33,333 nt of DNA from assembly GCF_000300275.1 (NCBI RefSeq), contig NZ_AMRN01000016.1:1-33333 (forward strand). The letters are read 5' to 3'. Positions 1-7,871 of this stretch are shown piece after piece. The position numbers were made by a program, and so were the translations under genes. Numbering within the stretch: the stretch's first letter is position 1; each line of letters starts with the position of its first letter. Source of the stretch: Thalassospira profundimaris WP0211. Its GTDB lineage: Bacteria > Pseudomonadota > Alphaproteobacteria > Rhodospirillales > Thalassospiraceae. The notes beneath the pieces were generated by a model. The model was not told the DNA's origin, did no database searches, and saw only the letters and a list, made by a program, of their open reading frames with translations.

Positions 1-29
1 CACAGGTTCGAATCCTGTCGGGCTCACCA
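1..29 (+). tRNA. tRNA gene, 3' end only (isotype not visible)
   Basis: The first 29 bases are the end of a tRNA. The T-stem ACAGG (2-6) pairs with CCTGT (14-18) around the canonical loop TTCGAAT. The 3' acceptor strand CGGGCTC (19-25), discriminator A26 and an encoded CCA (27-29) follow. The anticodon lies outside the window, so the amino acid cannot be read. The implied 5' acceptor strand GAGCCCG would fit an alphaproteobacterial tRNA-Lys, but that is only a guess. An intrinsic terminator follows five bases later. Confidence 0.92.
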
Positions 30-33
30 ATTC

Positions 34-67
34 AAAACCCCCGGAACCCAGAAGTTCCGGGGGTTTT
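34..67 (+). terminator. Intrinsic terminator of the tRNA gene
   Basis: A perfect 14-bp inverted repeat (34-47 with 54-67) has a six-base loop. The stem has a GC-rich core and is flanked by four A on the left and four T on the right. It starts five bases after the tRNA CCA end and so ends the tRNA transcript. Confidence 0.9.
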
Positions 68-192
68 GCATATCCGGCTTCTGCCATCATATTTCCCATC
101 GCAATTTTCGATCGATCACGCAAAGCCTGTCCCGCCCTGAATGACCTGCTCGGTGCAGGGGATCAGCATGAAAATGTATTTTGGCCTGTTGG

Positions 193-209
193 TTGCGATT
201 GCATCGCAA
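193..209. promoter_or_regulatory. Perfect inverted repeat upstream of exbB (possible operator)
   Basis: TTGCGAT (193-199) and ATCGCAA (203-209) form a perfect 7-3-7 palindrome, about 90 bases before the exbB start. A further ATCGCAA half-site lies at 98-104. The size and symmetry fit a dimeric regulator's operator for the ExbB-ExbD-TonB operon. It does not match a classic Fur box, and the regulator is unknown. The rest of 68-298 shows no gene. Confidence 0.4.
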
Positions 210-298
210 TTCTATTTCCTGTAAAGAATGCAAATCAGTTTCAAACGCACCAGAGCAGGACGTCTGGTGGTGATCAATTTTGTGATCGGGAAAGTTAC

Positions 299-1180
299 AT
301 GTCTGACCCTGTGAATTCATCAGCCGCATCTTCGGATGCGCAAACGCCGCTTTCTTCCGATGGCGCACTCGTCCCGGTGGGGGCTGACTCTGCGACCGGA
401 AACCTTAATGCGGACGGTTCTGTCATGGTGGACCCGAATACCGGGCTTGCCATTGATGCGACGGCAACGACCCAGTCGACCGGCATGCTGGATGGCTTTG
501 TTGGCCTTCCGGTGATTGAGCAGGTCGACCGGGCTGGCGTGGTTGGCTGGGTGCTGGCCGTGATGGCGCTGATCGGGCTTATGGTGTTCTTCTATAAGCT
601 GGTCGGGTTCCTGCGCCGTGGTGTTTTTGCCGACGGCTTTGTAAAGGATGTCGAACGTCACCTGTCATCGGGTGACGAGCAGCAGGCGGCCGAAATTCTG
701 GCCCGCCGTCGCCATCCGGCCGCGCGTATTGCCCTGTCGGGCATGATGCTTCCGATAAGTTCGTCTGAGGAACGTGAAGCAGCATCGGATCTGATTGCTT
801 CGCGTGCGCGCAAGGAAATTGACGGTCTCAATGGTGGTCTGCGGATCATGTCGGCCATTGCCGTGCTAAGCCCGCTCTTGGGCCTTCTGGGCACCGTGAT
901 GGGCATGATCGAGGCCTTCCAGCGCATGGAAGGGGCAGGCAGCCGTATCGATCCCTCTGTGCTGTCTGGCGGTATCTGGCTGGCACTTCTGACAACCGCA
1001 ATCGGTCTTGTGGTCGCGATCCCGGCAACCGCGTTTCATATGTGGATGCAGGGCGTGATTGGCCGTGCTGCCGCCACGATGGAAGATGTTTGCACGCTGG
1101 TGATCAATCGCGGTGAACTGGCCCGCAAGACGCTTACCCGCGCATCGAACATTTCCGAACTGCGCCACGCCGCCGAATAA
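299..1180 (+). CDS. exbB: ExbB/TolQ/MotA-family proton channel protein
   Basis: This is the inner-membrane channel subunit that, with ExbD, turns the proton gradient into force on TonB. The 293-residue protein has a long polar N-terminal stretch (1-78), a first membrane segment near 81-104, and a cytoplasmic helical region. The hallmark pair of membrane segments follows: LGLLGTVMGM near 193-203 and LLTTAIGLVVAIPA near 230-243. Thr199 and Thr233 align by eye with ExbB Thr148 and Thr181. Leu228 sits where E. coli ExbB has Glu176, which is unusual. It is first in an operon with two exbD genes and tonB. The start is preceded by a weak GGGAAAG ribosome site, so a later start (Met43 or Met63) is possible; the family core lies downstream of either. 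Confidence 0.9.
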   Translation: MSDPVNSSAASSDAQTPLSSDGALVPVGADSATGNLNADGSVMVDPNTGLAIDATATTQSTGMLDGFVGLPVIEQVDRAGVVGWVLAVMALIGLMVFFYKLVGFLRRGVFADGFVKDVERHLSSGDEQQAAEILARRRHPAARIALSGMMLPISSSEEREAASDLIASRARKEIDGLNGGLRIMSAIAVLSPLLGLLGTVMGMIEAFQRMEGAGSRIDPSVLSGGIWLALLTTAIGLVVAIPATAFHMWMQGVIGRAAATMEDVCTLVINRGELARKTLTRASNISELRHAAE

Positions 1181-1203
1181 AACCCGTTTCCGAAAGTCGC
1201 CCC

Positions 1204-1593
1204 ATGCAGCTGCGCGAACGCAACAGCGGTTCTACACCGATGATCGGTCTGACCCCGCTGATTGATGTTGTCTTTATCCTGCTGATCTTCTTCATGCTGG
1301 CTTCAAGCTTCCTTGACTGGAAGGGCTTTGAGATGTCGGTCAGCATCACCGATGGTCGCGCCACCAGCCAAAGCGATACCCGACCGGTCACGGTCGAGGT
1401 CGATGTGAATGGTGGCCTGTCGATCAATGGCAATGCGATTGCGCTGTCCAATCTTGCCCCGACGCTTTTGCGTGATCATGACGGATCACCGGTACGCCTG
1501 CGGCCGATCAACGGTGCCAATCTGCAGCGACTGGTTGAAGTGATGGATACGCTGGGTCGCGGTGGTGTCACGGATGTGGAGTTCATTGAATGA
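1204..1593 (+). CDS. exbD: ExbD-family protein, first copy (conserved Asp present)
   Basis: A 129-residue ExbD/TolR-type subunit. It has a short cytoplasmic N-terminus, one membrane helix (about 15-37, PLIDVVFILLIFFM) and a periplasmic domain. Asp21 in the helix corresponds to E. coli ExbD Asp25, the residue that carries protons, so this copy looks functional. It lies 23 bases after exbB, and its stop overlaps the start of the second exbD (ATGA at 1590-1593), implying translational coupling. The two ExbD proteins probably form a mixed dimer inside the ExbB pore. Confidence 0.92.
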   Translation: MQLRERNSGSTPMIGLTPLIDVVFILLIFFMLASSFLDWKGFEMSVSITDGRATSQSDTRPVTVEVDVNGGLSINGNAIALSNLAPTLLRDHDGSPVRLRPINGANLQRLVEVMDTLGRGGVTDVEFIE

Positions 1594-1997
1594 AACGCCG
1601 CATCCAGATTGCCGAAGACGGACCGGTTCAGGAACCGATGTTGCCTTTGATCAACATCGTCTTCCTGCTTTTGATCTTTTTCATGATCGCCGGAAGCCTG
1701 CAAAAACTCGGTCCCTTTGAAGTTGATCCGCCCGCCAGCCAAACCGCCGAAGGCCAGCCGGAGGACACCATTGTCCTGTGGTTTGGCAGCAATGGCGAAA
1801 TCGGGATTGATGATCTGACGGGTGGGCTTGACCGCCTGTCGTCGATGCTGCCAGCCGACTATATCGGCCGTCCGGTTGAAATCCGGGCCGACCGCGAAGT
1901 CGAAGGCGCCAAGGTTGTGACCCTTTTGGCGCGCCTTCAGGAACTTGGCATCGAAAAGGTTCAATTGATGACGGCCATGCAGCCGGGTCAGGAGTAG
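1590..1997 (+). CDS. exbD: ExbD-family protein, second copy with Asp-to-Asn change
   Basis: A 135-residue ExbD-like protein with the same layout as the preceding gene: basic N-terminus, membrane helix near 17-39 ([15 protein letters not shown]) and a periplasmic domain. The position equal to the essential helix Asp is Asn22 (codon AAC, 1653-1655). If the family rule holds, this copy cannot itself carry a proton. It may be the passive half of an ExbD heterodimer, or one tuned for another partner. It overlaps exbD1 by four bases and ends one base before the tonB start, so all are co-translated. Frame and length are intact, so it is not a decayed gene. Confidence 0.88.
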   Translation: MKRRIQIAEDGPVQEPMLPLINIVFLLLIFFMIAGSLQKLGPFEVDPPASQTAEGQPEDTIVLWFGSNGEIGIDDLTGGLDRLSSMLPADYIGRPVEIRADREVEGAKVVTLLARLQELGIEKVQLMTAMQPGQE

Positions 1998-1998
1998 C

Positions 1999-2955
1999 AT
2001 GTCCAAACGCGTTGATCTTTTGATTGCGACCGGGCTGACCGGTCTTGTCCTGACTGGCGGGATCGTGCTTGCCATGCCCGACCCGCAGCCATCCGGTTGG
2101 GGTGGGGCCGGGGCTGTCCAAAGTATCAGCATTTCGCTGGGTGCCGGGCAGGCCGAAACCGGCGAGGCCGAGACAGACACCCAAAGTGCCGACGCGGTCG
2201 ACAGCATGGCCGCCGAAGTGCCCGAAGAAATCGTCGAACCGGATCCGGAACAGGAAGCCCAGCCTGAACCTATCCCCGAGGAAGTGGTCGAGACGGAACC
2301 AGAGCCTGAACCGGAAGTTCTGCCGGAACCAGAGCCGGAAGTTGTCGAGCAAAAGCCAGAACCCATCCCGGAACCAGAACCGGTCATCGAACAAGTTGCC
2401 GAACCTGAACCTGTGCCCGAGCCGGTTGTCGAACAGCAACTGGCAGAGGTCCTGCCGGTGCGCATGAAGCCCAAACCACCCGTGGAGCAGGCAGAGGCCC
2501 CGCAACCGACCAAGGCGCCAGAGCCGGTCGAAAAAGCCGCCCAGCCAACGCCACAGCCATCCGGGCTGACCAACTCGGTCAAGTCAGAGGGCACGACGGG
2601 TGAAACCACCCAAAGTCAGGCGGCCAGTTCATCGGCTGGCAGCGGTGGTGGTGCAGCAAGCCAGGCCAAGATGGTGGATTATCAAGCATCCGTTTTGCAA
2701 ACACTGGCGCGCTACCGCGAATATCCCGAACGCGCCATGCGCCGGCGTATCGAGGGCGAAAACCGTATTCGCCTTGTCATTGCGCGCGATGGCACGGTGC
2801 TGGAAGCCAGCATGGTCAGTTCAAGCGGATCGAGCATCCTTGATCGCGAAACCGAACGCCTGATCGAACGGGTGCGGAAATTCCCGCCATTCCCCGACGA
2901 GATGACCGAACAACAAGTCGTCTGGACCGTACCAGTCGCTTATCAACTTCACTAG
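1999..2955 (+). CDS. tonB: TonB-family energy transducer
   Basis: A 318-residue protein with a single N-terminal membrane anchor (about 7-26), a long Pro/Glu-rich periplasmic linker (about 60-180) with many EPEP-type repeats, a Ser/Gly-rich hinge, and a C-terminal TonB domain (about 224-318) with a YPERA motif. It carries the energy of the ExbB-ExbD motor to outer-membrane receptors. The Ser-x3-His motif of the E. coli TonB anchor is not visible here. The start follows the exbD2 stop by one base, with AGGAG just upstream. The receptor encoded convergently at 4601-6613 is the obvious client. A strong terminator follows the stop. Confidence 0.92.
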   Translation: MSKRVDLLIATGLTGLVLTGGIVLAMPDPQPSGWGGAGAVQSISISLGAGQAETGEAETDTQSADAVDSMAAEVPEEIVEPDPEQEAQPEPIPEEVVETEPEPEPEVLPEPEPEVVEQKPEPIPEPEPVIEQVAEPEPVPEPVVEQQLAEVLPVRMKPKPPVEQAEAPQPTKAPEPVEKAAQPTPQPSGLTNSVKSEGTTGETTQSQAASSSAGSGGGAASQAKMVDYQASVLQTLARYREYPERAMRRRIEGENRIRLVIARDGTVLEASMVSSSGSSILDRETERLIERVRKFPPFPDEMTEQQVVWTVPVAYQLH

Positions 2956-2961
2956 AATGAC

Positions 2962-2991
2962 AAACGCCAGCCCATGAAGGCTGGCGTTTTT
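2962..2991. terminator. Bidirectional terminator between tonB and the DUF2218 gene
   Basis: An AACGCCAGCC/GGCTGGCGTT stem with a six-base loop is followed by a T run on the plus strand and preceded by A residues that serve the minus strand. It begins six bases after the tonB stop and ends 17 bases before the stop of the convergent gene, so it can end both transcripts. Confidence 0.88.
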
Positions 2992-3008
2992 GTTTGCGTA
3001 GGGCGCGT

Positions 3009-3311
3009 TTAGGCGTCTGGCGTTTCGCCGTCCTCCCAGTGATAATCAAGTGGTGCTTCGCGCCAGGCAAATTTGTCAAGATGGACGATAATCACACCCT
3101 TCATGCTCTCGATACCCTCGGACTTGTGTGACTGCCCGTCAAAGGTCAGGCGATCCTCATGGGCGGTAATGACGCACGGCCCCATGGGAAACGCCACATT
3201 GCCGGTGGTTTCGCCCAGATCGACTTCGACCTTGTGGGCGAAATGTTTGCACAGCTGGACAAGATACTTGGCGGCCTTATCGGTTTTGACCGATCCCTTT
3301 GTGGTAAACAT
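3009..3311 (-). CDS. DUF2218-domain protein
   Basis: A 100-residue protein matching the DUF2218 pattern by eye: an N-terminal TDKAAKYLVQLCKHFAHK stretch, a central FPMGPCVI strand, and HLDKFAWRE with a Trp near the end. No signal peptide is visible, so it is probably cytoplasmic. The biochemical role is unknown. The start at 3311 is chosen because the domain begins there and AGAGAGA lies upstream; the frame extends further upstream but that part does not look like protein. It is last in the leftward group receptor, binding protein, DUF2218, 40 bases after the binding-protein stop. A role in handling the imported iron or chelate is inferred from context only. Confidence 0.82.
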   Translation of the reverse strand: MFTTKGSVKTDKAAKYLVQLCKHFAHKVEVDLGETTGNVAFPMGPCVITAHEDRLTFDGQSHKSEGIESMKGVIIVHLDKFAWREAPLDYHWEDGETPDA

Positions 3312-3351
3312 CTGGCGATCTCTCTGTTTGTGTTTGCGGGAGTGGGTCGGT

Positions 3352-4497
3352 TTATGGCGACGGCGCGTCGTCAAGGCCGATCCAGTAGACACCGTTCAGA
3401 TCAACCGCCTGAAAGTGCTCGAAAAATGTTGCCAGTTCGGTGTTCGGATCAAGGTCGGCATAGATGTCGGGATGCAACCACTTTGCCATCGCCTGCAGGG
3501 CAAACACATTGATCGGGTTGTTATAAATGTGATGCCAGACGGAATAGACCTTCCTGTTTTTAACAGCACTCAAAAGTGGCAGGCCGGTCCGTTCCATACT
3601 GCGTGCCAAGGACGCACGTGCCTGATCGGCATTTGTGTTTGCACCAAGGACAATACGCCGTGCATTTGTTTCCGCATCCAGCCCGGACGATCCGATGGCC
3701 GTGGTGATATAGACGTCCGGATCGGTGAAGATTACCTGTTCGACCGATATCTGGCTGATCACGCCGGGGATGGTATCGGCAAAGATGTTTTCGCCACCGG
3801 CGAGGGTAACGAACTTGCCGATCATCTCGTTGCCCATGGCTTCGCAGCAGTTCTCGGCAAGGCCGACACGGCTTTCGAGGAATGCACTGGGCTTTTCGCT
3901 TATATTTGCGGTGCGGGAGGTCACCTTTCGAAGGTTCTCCTCATAGAATTTCACAAAGGCTTCTGCCTGTTCTTCCTTGCCCATCAGCTTGCCGAGAAGA
4001 CGGATGCTTTTGGGCGTGTTTTCAAACGGCTTGGCCCGAAAATCGATCATCACCACCGGGATGTCTGCCGCACCCATGACAGACAGAACTTCGTGGCTGG
4101 TGGAACCGGGCCCATGGCCGCCCGACATGCCAAAAATTGCCACGTCGGGTTCGACTGTCACGGCCTTTTCAACAGAAAACGTTTCTTCGTTCTGACGACC
4201 AACCAGCGGAATATCATCAATTTCGGGGAATTTTTCGCGATATTGCGCAAAGGATGCCGGATCAAGCGATTTGAAGTCGCCCATCATTCCGGCAATCCAG
4301 CGCACCGGATTTTCCGGATCAAGAATGCCGATCGACGGCAGAAAACGCCCTTCGCCAAGGATCATGTGTTTGACCGGCACCTCGACGGTGACTTCACGTC
4401 CGGCAATATCAGTCAGTGTGACCGTTTCACCAGCGGACGCGTTTGCACCCCAGATCAGTGTTGCCGCAGCAAGGGGAAGAAGATTGCGAATTTTCAT
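3352..4497 (-). CDS. Periplasmic binding protein of the FepB/BtuF type (iron-chelate family)
   Basis: A 381-residue exported protein. It has a signal peptide (1 to about 23, ending ANASAG) and a type III periplasmic-binding fold. The N-terminal lobe starts TLTDIAGREVTV, and DPDVYI lies in the second half. Such proteins carry ferric siderophores, haem or cobalamin from outer-membrane receptor to an ABC importer. The receptor gene lies just upstream on the same strand, but no FecCD-type permease or ATPase is in the window. The protein is somewhat long for the family, and the pair CysCys in ENCCEAMG is unusual. The start has AGGA about ten bases upstream. The ligand cannot be told from sequence. 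Confidence 0.85.
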   Translation of the reverse strand: MKIRNLLPLAAATLIWGANASAGETVTLTDIAGREVTVEVPVKHMILGEGRFLPSIGILDPENPVRWIAGMMGDFKSLDPASFAQYREKFPEIDDIPLVGRQNEETFSVEKAVTVEPDVAIFGMSGGHGPGSTSHEVLSVMGAADIPVVMIDFRAKPFENTPKSIRLLGKLMGKEEQAEAFVKFYEENLRKVTSRTANISEKPSAFLESRVGLAENCCEAMGNEMIGKFVTLAGGENIFADTIPGVISQISVEQVIFTDPDVYITTAIGSSGLDAETNARRIVLGANTNADQARASLARSMERTGLPLLSAVKNRKVYSVWHHIYNNPINVFALQAMAKWLHPDIYADLDPNTELATFFEHFQAVDLNGVYWIGLDDAPSP

Positions 4498-4547
4498 GTC
4501 AGGTTATCCTGAAGGTTTGTCTTGTCGTGCATTTCAAACGCCAAAAC

Positions 4548-4570
4548 GGGCAGCACCTGATGTGCCGCCC
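4548..4570 (-). terminator. Possible hairpin between receptor and binding-protein genes
   Basis: Nine-base arms (4548-4556 and 4562-4570) with one mismatch and a five-base loop are followed on the minus strand by GTTTTGG. It lies 31 bases after the receptor stop. It may be a weak attenuator that lowers expression of the binding protein relative to the receptor, or a processing stem. Confidence 0.4.
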
Positions 4571-4600
4571 ATTTCGGTTTGATGTGTGTTTCTTCACGTC

Positions 4601-6613
4601 CTAGAAATCGACCTTCGCCGAGATCAGGAAAGTGCGTCCGGGTTCGTGGAACGGTTCGCTGATACGCGTGCTGTCATAACCGGTTGTTGCGCGGTCGATG
4701 TAATCGCGATCAAGGATATTCAGCGCATCCACACGCAGGGTAACTGCATCGTTCAACACTCCGGGGACCCACTCGGCATAGAGATTGGCAACGAAGTAGC
4801 TATCGAGTTTTTCGTTGCCGCGTTCTTCGGGGCTGTCATCGGAAAGCGCGAATTCCGCATTGCCGCCAACGCGCAGCCCATAGCTATCAAAGCTGTGACC
4901 GGCATCGAAGTTGAACATGTCACCCATGATGACGCCCTGATAGGAGGCCTCGGTGCTCAGCGGGACGCCGCCGTCGGTTTTAACGTTGGTGTGTGAGTAG
5001 GTCAGGCGCGCAAACCCCGGACCATAGGAATACATGGCAGACAGATTGACACCACGGGTATCGAGATCGACGGTCGAGTTACGGGTCGCACTGGACAGAT
5101 CGTGGGATTCATCGATCAGGTTGTAGAAAAGGTTTCCATCCAGCGTCCAGTCATCAAGCGCAAGGCGCGAACCGACCTTTGCGTTATAGGACCGCGAAGG
5201 GGCAAAGCCGTCATAATTCCAGTTGCCACTGAATTCATAAATTGCCGATTCACCAAGCGGTAGGCCACCAAAGGTGGTCCCGGCACCACCATAGACCATC
5301 AGCTGTTCGGTCAGGTCATATTCTGTGTTGGCATTGCCGCTTAGTCCGAATTCGGAAAAGTCTTCACCAGTCAGGCCTTCGAACCATTGCTGATCGGCAC
5401 GGCCGCCGAACGACACACGCCACTGATCGGTCAGGGACAGGCGGGCTTGCGAGAATGCGCCAATATCGGTCGAGGTTTCTGAATAGCTACCGTTGCGCGG
5501 GGATCGATTGTGATATCCGGTTGCCTCATCGCGATAGAAATCAATCCCGGCGGTGATGACACCATTATCGACTTCAAAATTGTTGGCGGCCTTGCCGTTG
5601 ATGGACTGGATATCGGATTTGACGTGATAGAAGTTCGCACCACCCTGAAGGGCCGGAATGTTCAGAACCGTACGGCTATAAGCCAGACTGAATTCCGGAT
5701 CGAACTGGCCAGACGGCATTTCATCGACATAGCTCACCCCAACCGACGTATCGCGATAGGACAGCCATTGTGGCGCTGCGCCGTTGGCCAGAACCGCATA
5801 GTTCGGGCGGGACGGGCGGACACCTTCATCTTCAAGATGGCTGGCAAACGCTTCGAAACGGCCTCCGTCATTGCCGGTAAAGGCAAACTTGCCCAGTCCG
5901 CTTTCGCTGCCATCGGCGGTGCCAATCGCCTCATCACCGTCGCCGTCCTTGTAATTGCCCTGATTGCTGTTTTTCAGATACGCCAGCGCTTCAAACCCGG
6001 CTGACTGTCCGGCAACGGTCAGCCATTCGGCAAAGCCCTTGGTGTTTGAATTATACTGCAACTTGCCCCAGCCACCGAACGTGTCACCGGCTTCAAGGAC
6101 GTCCCGGGCATCTCGGGTTTCATAAGACATCGATCCGCCCAAGGCATGTGGCCCGGCATCCGCCGGGGCGACACCGGATTCAACATTAACCGATTTCAGC
6201 ATCGCCGGATCAATGATCGCTGTTCCGATATGGTGGAAGCTTGAATCTACCTGACGGGCGCCATCAACCTGAACGTTAAGCTTGGTATTTTCGATACCCT
6301 GCACATAGACCTTCTGAACGATGGCGGTCGGGCCGCCGACTTCGACCGACGCGTCCGATGAAAAGACATCCTTCATGGTTTGCGGGTTTTTGCGATCCAG
6401 TTCTTCCTCGCCAATCGAAACGCCACCCGGAAGGCCCTGTGCCGATTTGGCCGATGCCGTGACTTCGAGGGGCTTGGTCACGGTTTCATCATTGTTGGTC
6501 TCTTGGGCAAAGGTGATTGATGGCAAAACCGCAAGCGAAAAACCGGCAAGAACGGTCGTGCGCAAAAGGGCGCTGATCCGGGGCGATGAGGTTGGCGAGG
6601 GTGACTGTGGCAT
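4601..6613 (-). CDS. TonB-dependent outer-membrane receptor (iron chelate or haem)
   Basis: A 670-residue outer-membrane receptor. It has a signal peptide (about 1-36, ending TFAQE), a TonB-box/plug region starting EVTASAKS, a plug domain with VYVQGIENTKLNVQVDGARQ and DAGPHALGGSM, then a long beta-barrel ending in KVDF with a C-terminal Phe, as needed for outer-membrane insertion. It should bind a ferric siderophore or haem and import it using TonB. The start at 6613 is chosen because AGGA lies seven bases before it and a good signal peptide follows; the Met two codons upstream sits too close to that site. It is divergent from an AraC regulator, and a promoter with a Fur-like box lies immediately upstream. 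Confidence 0.93.
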   Translation of the reverse strand: MPQSPSPTSSPRISALLRTTVLAGFSLAVLPSITFAQETNNDETVTKPLEVTASAKSAQGLPGGVSIGEEELDRKNPQTMKDVFSSDASVEVGGPTAIVQKVYVQGIENTKLNVQVDGARQVDSSFHHIGTAIIDPAMLKSVNVESGVAPADAGPHALGGSMSYETRDARDVLEAGDTFGGWGKLQYNSNTKGFAEWLTVAGQSAGFEALAYLKNSNQGNYKDGDGDEAIGTADGSESGLGKFAFTGNDGGRFEAFASHLEDEGVRPSRPNYAVLANGAAPQWLSYRDTSVGVSYVDEMPSGQFDPEFSLAYSRTVLNIPALQGGANFYHVKSDIQSINGKAANNFEVDNGVITAGIDFYRDEATGYHNRSPRNGSYSETSTDIGAFSQARLSLTDQWRVSFGGRADQQWFEGLTGEDFSEFGLSGNANTEYDLTEQLMVYGGAGTTFGGLPLGESAIYEFSGNWNYDGFAPSRSYNAKVGSRLALDDWTLDGNLFYNLIDESHDLSSATRNSTVDLDTRGVNLSAMYSYGPGFARLTYSHTNVKTDGGVPLSTEASYQGVIMGDMFNFDAGHSFDSYGLRVGGNAEFALSDDSPEERGNEKLDSYFVANLYAEWVPGVLNDAVTLRVDALNILDRDYIDRATTGYDSTRISEPFHEPGRTFLISAKVDF

Positions 6614-6628
6614 GTTCATTTCCTGAGA

Positions 6629-6658
6629 AATATAATTGCAAATGCGAATGATTGTGAA
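6629..6658 (-). promoter_or_regulatory. Receptor promoter with Fur-like box
   Basis: On the minus strand TTCACA (6658-6653) and TATATT (6634-6629) stand 18 bases apart. Each matches the sigma-70 hexamers at five of six positions. The segment 6638-6656 (GCAAATGCGAATGATTGTG) matches the 19-base Fur consensus at 12 positions and covers the spacer and the -35 element, which suggests iron repression. The predicted transcript start would be very close to the ribosome site, so the true start may lie slightly upstream. Confidence 0.5.
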
Positions 6659-6812
6659 TATTATTTTCGCAGGCGGGGATGCAACAGGAATGATGTTTGC
6701 CAAATCGCCGGACATGTTTGCGAAATCGTCAGCATGTCTTTGCAAAGGCCGTTCGGCGCCGATTGCATGTTCAAAGATGCTTTGTGACTTCAAAATGATG
6801 CAGGAGAGGTTT

Positions 6813-7823
6813 GTGGGGGTAACAGCACACCGGCAGATAACGCGGCGTGACTCTATTACCAGGAGCCATCTGGAAAAACGCGGCACCCTTATCAAGGAAA
6901 CAGGTGAACTCGGCAACGCCTTGGCAAGTCGCGGCGCGTTGATGAGCGGGCGCATGTCATTTAGTGATACGCAGTCGTTTCTTGATATTCACACGTCTGA
7001 CACGATGGAGATGAAGAATGCCATCGCCGACTATCATGTCGGTGCAGCGGTAAAGGTTGCCATTATGCTGAAGGGACGGTTGCAGGCCGAATTTGACGGC
7101 GTGCCGGTTGACCTTGATGCGCGGGATCACCCGGTCGGCTTTATCTGGGCAGTGCCGCATCCTTCAAAAGTGCGCCGTTATATCCACAAAGGCAGCGAAA
7201 TCAGCAAGGTGATGATTTCGGCACAGTTTGACTGGGTCTTGCGCCAGCTTGGCAAGTCACCGGCCCGCTATCGCGAAATCGCCGATTTTTTCAATGCCGG
7301 TATTTCTGTGCGCAGCTGGCGGCCGTCACGCCGCGTACTCGCACTTGCTGATCAGTTGATCTATCCGCATGCAACGGATCCGCTTATGCGCGAGCTGTAT
7401 GAAGAAAGCCGCGGGTTGGAGATTTTTGCCGAGGCACTCTCCGCCATTCAGAACGGTACGGACCAAATGGCAACGCTTGGCAAAAATTCAGGCCCGGATG
7501 CGCTGGATCGGCATCATCGTGCACAGGAAATCCGTGATTTCATTCTGGCCAGTGACCCGGAACAGCAAACCCTTCCGACCATTGCAGCCGCCATCGGGAT
7601 CAGTGTCACCAGCATGCAGCGCATCTTCAAGGATGCCTATGGCATGACGGTAAAGGATTTCATCCGTGAAAGCCGCCTTGTCGCGGCCCGCGATGCCATG
7701 GAAAAGGACGGCCTGACGATTGCGCAGGCCGCCTGGGCGGCGGGCTATAAAAGCCCGGCCAATTTCGCAACCGCCTTCAAGCGCGTCTTTGGCATCACAC
7801 CGTCCGAGGCACGCGACCGCTAG
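6813..7823 (+). CDS. AraC-family regulator, PchR-like, probably of the receptor operon
   Basis: A 336-residue regulator with an N-terminal sensing region and a C-terminal AraC DNA-binding domain of two helix-turn-helix motifs (about 235-336: LPTIAAAIGISVTSMQRIFKDAYG and LTIAQAAWAAGYKSPANFATAFKRVFG). The GTG at 6813 is chosen as start because AGGAGAGG (6802-6809) stands at ideal spacing. The open frame runs upstream to 6636 but would cross the receptor promoter. Divergence from a TonB receptor is typical of PchR-type activators that sense a siderophore. The ligand is inferred from context. Confidence 0.87.
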   Translation: MGVTAHRQITRRDSITRSHLEKRGTLIKETGELGNALASRGALMSGRMSFSDTQSFLDIHTSDTMEMKNAIADYHVGAAVKVAIMLKGRLQAEFDGVPVDLDARDHPVGFIWAVPHPSKVRRYIHKGSEISKVMISAQFDWVLRQLGKSPARYREIADFFNAGISVRSWRPSRRVLALADQLIYPHATDPLMRELYEESRGLEIFAEALSAIQNGTDQMATLGKNSGPDALDRHHRAQEIRDFILASDPEQQTLPTIAAAIGISVTSMQRIFKDAYGMTVKDFIRESRLVAARDAMEKDGLTIAQAAWAAGYKSPANFATAFKRVFGITPSEARDR

Positions 7824-7871
7824 CAACGGGCTTAAGCAGCGCGGCCTCGGGGGTGAAAGCAGTGTTGGGCG

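Noticed and set aside
2200..2540. Short tandem repeats in DNA (GAACCAGAGCC-like units)
   Set aside because: They encode the EPEP linker of TonB and are explained by the protein, not by a CRISPR or satellite array.
1476..2609. 377-residue Gly/Ser-rich frame on the minus strand
   Set aside because: It is the mirror of the Pro/Glu repeat region of tonB and the exbD genes; its low complexity comes from the opposite strand.
3073..4512. 479-residue open frame on the plus strand opposite the binding protein
   Set aside because: It is antisense to a clear periplasmic binding protein with signal peptide and family motifs, and shows no domain of its own.
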